Assembly: GCA_964542165.1 (NCBI GenBank)
Contig: CAZITQ010000349.1
Span: 1-6,038, forward strand
Origin: CAYTBN01 sp964542165
GTDB taxonomy: Bacteria > Myxococcota_A > UBA796 > UBA9615 > CAYRNR01
Direction: 5' to 3'
Length of the DNA stretch: 6,038 nt
Part shown: positions 4,357-6,038 of the stretch, one piece after another
Layout of the letters: each line of letters begins with the position of its first letter
Position numbering within the stretch: position 1 is the first letter of the stretch
The notes under the pieces: generated by a model
What the model was told of the DNA's origin: nothing
Seen by the model: only the letters and a program-made list of their open reading frames with translations
Database searches by the model: none
Made by a program: the position numbers and the translations under genes

Positions 4357-6038
4357 CGGTACTCCTCGGGCAGCCCCCAGCCGACCGCGGGCCCCAGCTC
4401 CGCAACCGTGTCCCGGATCCAGTCCTGTAGCGCATCCCGGGTGTCGCAGTCGGCCTCGTCGGTGCACTCCACCCGCCCCCCAGCGTAGGTCTGCATGGAG
4501 AGGGCACTGATGTCGGGCAGGTGGAAGTAGAGCACGCGGCGGGTCCCGGCGTCCCGGGCCGCCAGCACGTGGTACGTCAGGTAGTGGGACAGGATCGCGA
4601 AGTCCGCCTCCCCCATGGTGTCGGTCGACTCGTCCCCGACCCAGCGCGCGTCCTCCCAGTGGTCCCCGCTGGCCTGCGTGTGGAAGAACATGTCCGACAC
4701 CATCAGGCCGCTGCGGGCGAGCTCGTACAGCCGCGTGTGGGCGACGGTCATGCCCGGGAGATAGCTCAGCGGCCCGCCCGGATCCGGCTCGTCCCAGAGG
4801 GCGGGATCCGGGTTCACCCGGAACGGGGCCAGGCGTCCGGTCGCGTCCCACGGCGCCAGCTCCTTGGACGCCGAGTGGCTGGTGTACGGGTAGTTGGCTG
4901 CGCTGCCGAAGAAGGTGAAGGGCTCGCCCTCACCGGGGTGGAGCGCGCCGTACGCGTCGGGCCAGGAGACCTCTCCGTACTCGGTGTACAGCCCCACCGC
5001 CCGGTCGAACCCGCCGCACATCGCCCCGTAGGCCAGGGCGTGGTCCCCGAGGTCGACGCAGCCGTCCGGCAGCGGGAGCTCACCGCCGCTGCAGCCGCCG
5101 GTTCCCTGGTACACCTCGGCCACGCGCTCCAGGTCGGCGGTTGCGAAGAGGTCCTCCAGGAAGGCCTCGAAGGCCAGCTGATCGGTCACGGCCACGTCGC
5201 AGTCTTCCTCCGACGCGTCCGGGCGCCACAGCTCGGGGCAGCTGTAGGGAATCTGGTCCTCGCTGTCCGAGGAGGTGTGCACCAGCAGCACCGGCATCAG
5301 GTCGCCCCTGGCCGCCAGGTCGCCCACGTCGCCGCCCACCGTCTCCAGGAAGGGCAGGCCGAACTCGGCGAGCAGCGGCCGGTCCAGCTCCAGCGCCGCG
5401 TGGATGCAGTGGGAGGACTGGAGCAGGGAGGTGGGATTGACCGCGAACAGCATCTCGATCCGGTCCTCCCCCGGCACGCCGTCGAGGACCGCCCGCTCCA
5501 GATAGTCCAGGTTGGCGGCCACATGGTCCGCCCTGGCGCGCTGGAGGCAGCACAGCTGGTACATCTGCCGGTCCAGGCTGGGCCAGCCGATGGTGTCCTC
5601 GTCCAGCCCCTGGCAGGGCTCGGGGTCCACCGCGACCTCCTGGGGCTGCTGGGTCAGGTCGTCCAGCTGGGGATCGCGCGGGTACTCCAGGAAGGCGGCG
5701 GCGACCAGGCGCACCGAGGCCTCCCCCTGCGCCGCCAGGTGATCGGTGTCCAGCCAGGAGCTCACGTGGTAGCTGGCCTCGTCCCCGGATCCCGCGCGCT
5801 CCGAGATCAGCACGATCTCCTGGAGGTCGGTCCCCGCGGCGAGGGCCCGCAGGGGCTCGTCGAAGGGCTGGAACAGGGCCTCGTCGTGCCGGGGGTCGAA
5901 TCGGTAGACCCCGTGGGGCTCCTCGCCGATGGCGTAGACGCGGCCCGTCCTGACGCCCCCGTCGACGGTCTCGCCCACCGCGAGCCGCGTCGCCCCGGGC
6001 GCCGCGCACGTGGACGCCGTCCCGCCGTCGGCCGGGCC
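4353..6038 (-). CDS. Cysteine-rich, probably exported protein of unknown function (5' end outside window)
   Basis: I do not recognise this protein. The frame is open from the right edge to a TGA at 4353-4355, giving 561 visible residues. A GTG at 5976-5978 could serve as a start, but 20 further open codons precede it, including a Cys, so I treat the gene as truncated at its N-terminus. Visible residues about 8-110 look like a beta-sandwich: a Cys, then hydrophobic strands of the kind seen in pre-peptidase (PPC-like) domains. That assignment is weak. The remainder (about 130-561) is mixed alpha/beta with at least ten cysteines, which suggests disulfides and an extracytoplasmic location. Conspicuous motifs are VHTSSD (His254) and FHTQASGDHW (His453, Asp459, His460). 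Their spacing, and the strand-like segments before them, loosely recall alpha/beta-barrel polysaccharide-deacetylase-like proteins, but no diagnostic motif is clear. The stop overlaps the start of the propeller lipoprotein gene (ATGA), so the two are probably co-expressed. Confidence 0.85.
   Translation of the reverse strand, partial: GPADGGTASTCAAPGATRLAVGETVDGGVRTGRVYAIGEEPHGVYRFDPRHDEALFQPFDEPLRALAAGTDLQEIVLISERAGSGDEASYHVSSWLDTDHLAAQGEASVRLVAAAFLEYPRDPQLDDLTQQPQEVAVDPEPCQGLDEDTIGWPSLDRQMYQLCCLQRARADHVAANLDYLERAVLDGVPGEDRIEMLFAVNPTSLLQSSHCIHAALELDRPLLAEFGLPFLETVGGDVGDLAARGDLMPVLLVHTSSDSEDQIPYSCPELWRPDASEEDCDVAVTDQLAFEAFLEDLFATADLERVAEVYQGTGGCSGGELPLPDGCVDLGDHALAYGAMCGGFDRAVGLYTEYGEVSWPDAYGALHPGEGEPFTFFGSAANYPYTSHSASKELAPWDATGRLAPFRVNPDPALWDEPDPGGPLSYLPGMTVAHTRLYELARSGLMVSDMFFHTQASGDHWEDARWVGDESTDTMGEADFAILSHYLTYHVLAARDAGTRRVLYFHLPDISALSMQTYAGGRVECTDEADCDTRDALQDWIRDTVAELGPAVGWGLPEEYR
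4362..4367 (-). promoter_or_regulatory. Shine-Dalgarno GAGGAG for the propeller lipoprotein
   Basis: The minus strand reads GAGGAG, five bases before ATG 4354-4356. It lies inside the last codons of the upstream gene, where it encodes Glu-Glu (C-terminus EEYR). It decides the start against the far longer open frame and supports translational coupling. Confidence 0.8.

Noticed and set aside
2911..4488. 525-codon plus-strand open frame
   Set aside because: It is antisense to the propeller gene; the protein is Pro/Arg/Gly-rich with no motif. The minus-strand repeats and lipobox are far stronger evidence.
4357..4851. N-terminal extension of the propeller protein
   Set aside because: The extra 165 codons overlap the conserved-looking end of the upstream gene in another frame and are Arg/Gly/Pro-rich. 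A lipoprotein signal peptide begins exactly at ATG 4356 behind a strong ribosome site.

Overview
The window is very GC-rich and densely coded. Every credible gene lies on the minus strand, so transcription runs from about 6038 down to 1. Features of the predicted proteins point to a Gram-negative bacterium with an outer membrane: lipoprotein signal peptides, an outer-membrane porin, Asp/Pro/Thr-rich linkers after the lipobox cysteine, and an Asp-Thr-Gly repeat tail. This style is common in Myxococcota and related delta-lineage bacteria. That taxonomic guess is inference; no marker gene is present.

Layout in transcription order: (1) 6038-4353, the C-terminal 561 residues of a cysteine-rich, probably exported protein of unknown function, open at the right edge. 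(2) 4356-3040, a lipoprotein with an N-terminal beta-sandwich-like region and a five-bladed beta-propeller of the GH43/GH130-like type. (3) 3043-1841, an outer-membrane porin resembling the OprO/OprP family. (4) A 61-base gap holding a small inverted repeat and the only A/T-rich patch. (5) 1779-1303, a small lipoprotein. (6) 1303 to the left edge, a secreted deiminase of the agmatine deiminase / Porphyromonas-type peptidylarginine deiminase family (PAD_porph), open at its C-terminal end. Simple ORF calling misses this gene because its stop codon is outside the window, and a 469-codon antisense shadow covers it.

Genes 1-2, 2-3 and 4-5 overlap at stop/start (ATGA, GTGA, ATGA) with strong Shine-Dalgarno sequences, so the region looks like one or two translationally coupled operons. 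The four genes whose N-termini are visible all encode envelope or secreted proteins. The most interesting content is the secreted deiminase: it has an apparently intact active site (Asp154, His260, Asp262, Asn331, Cys382), a signal peptide and an acidic repeat tail, and is coupled to a small lipoprotein downstream of a porin and a propeller lipoprotein. Protein-arginine citrullination at the cell surface is a reasonable but untested hypothesis.

There are no tRNA or rRNA genes, CRISPR arrays, insertion sequences or phage genes that I can see, and no gene-free stretch longer than 61 bases.
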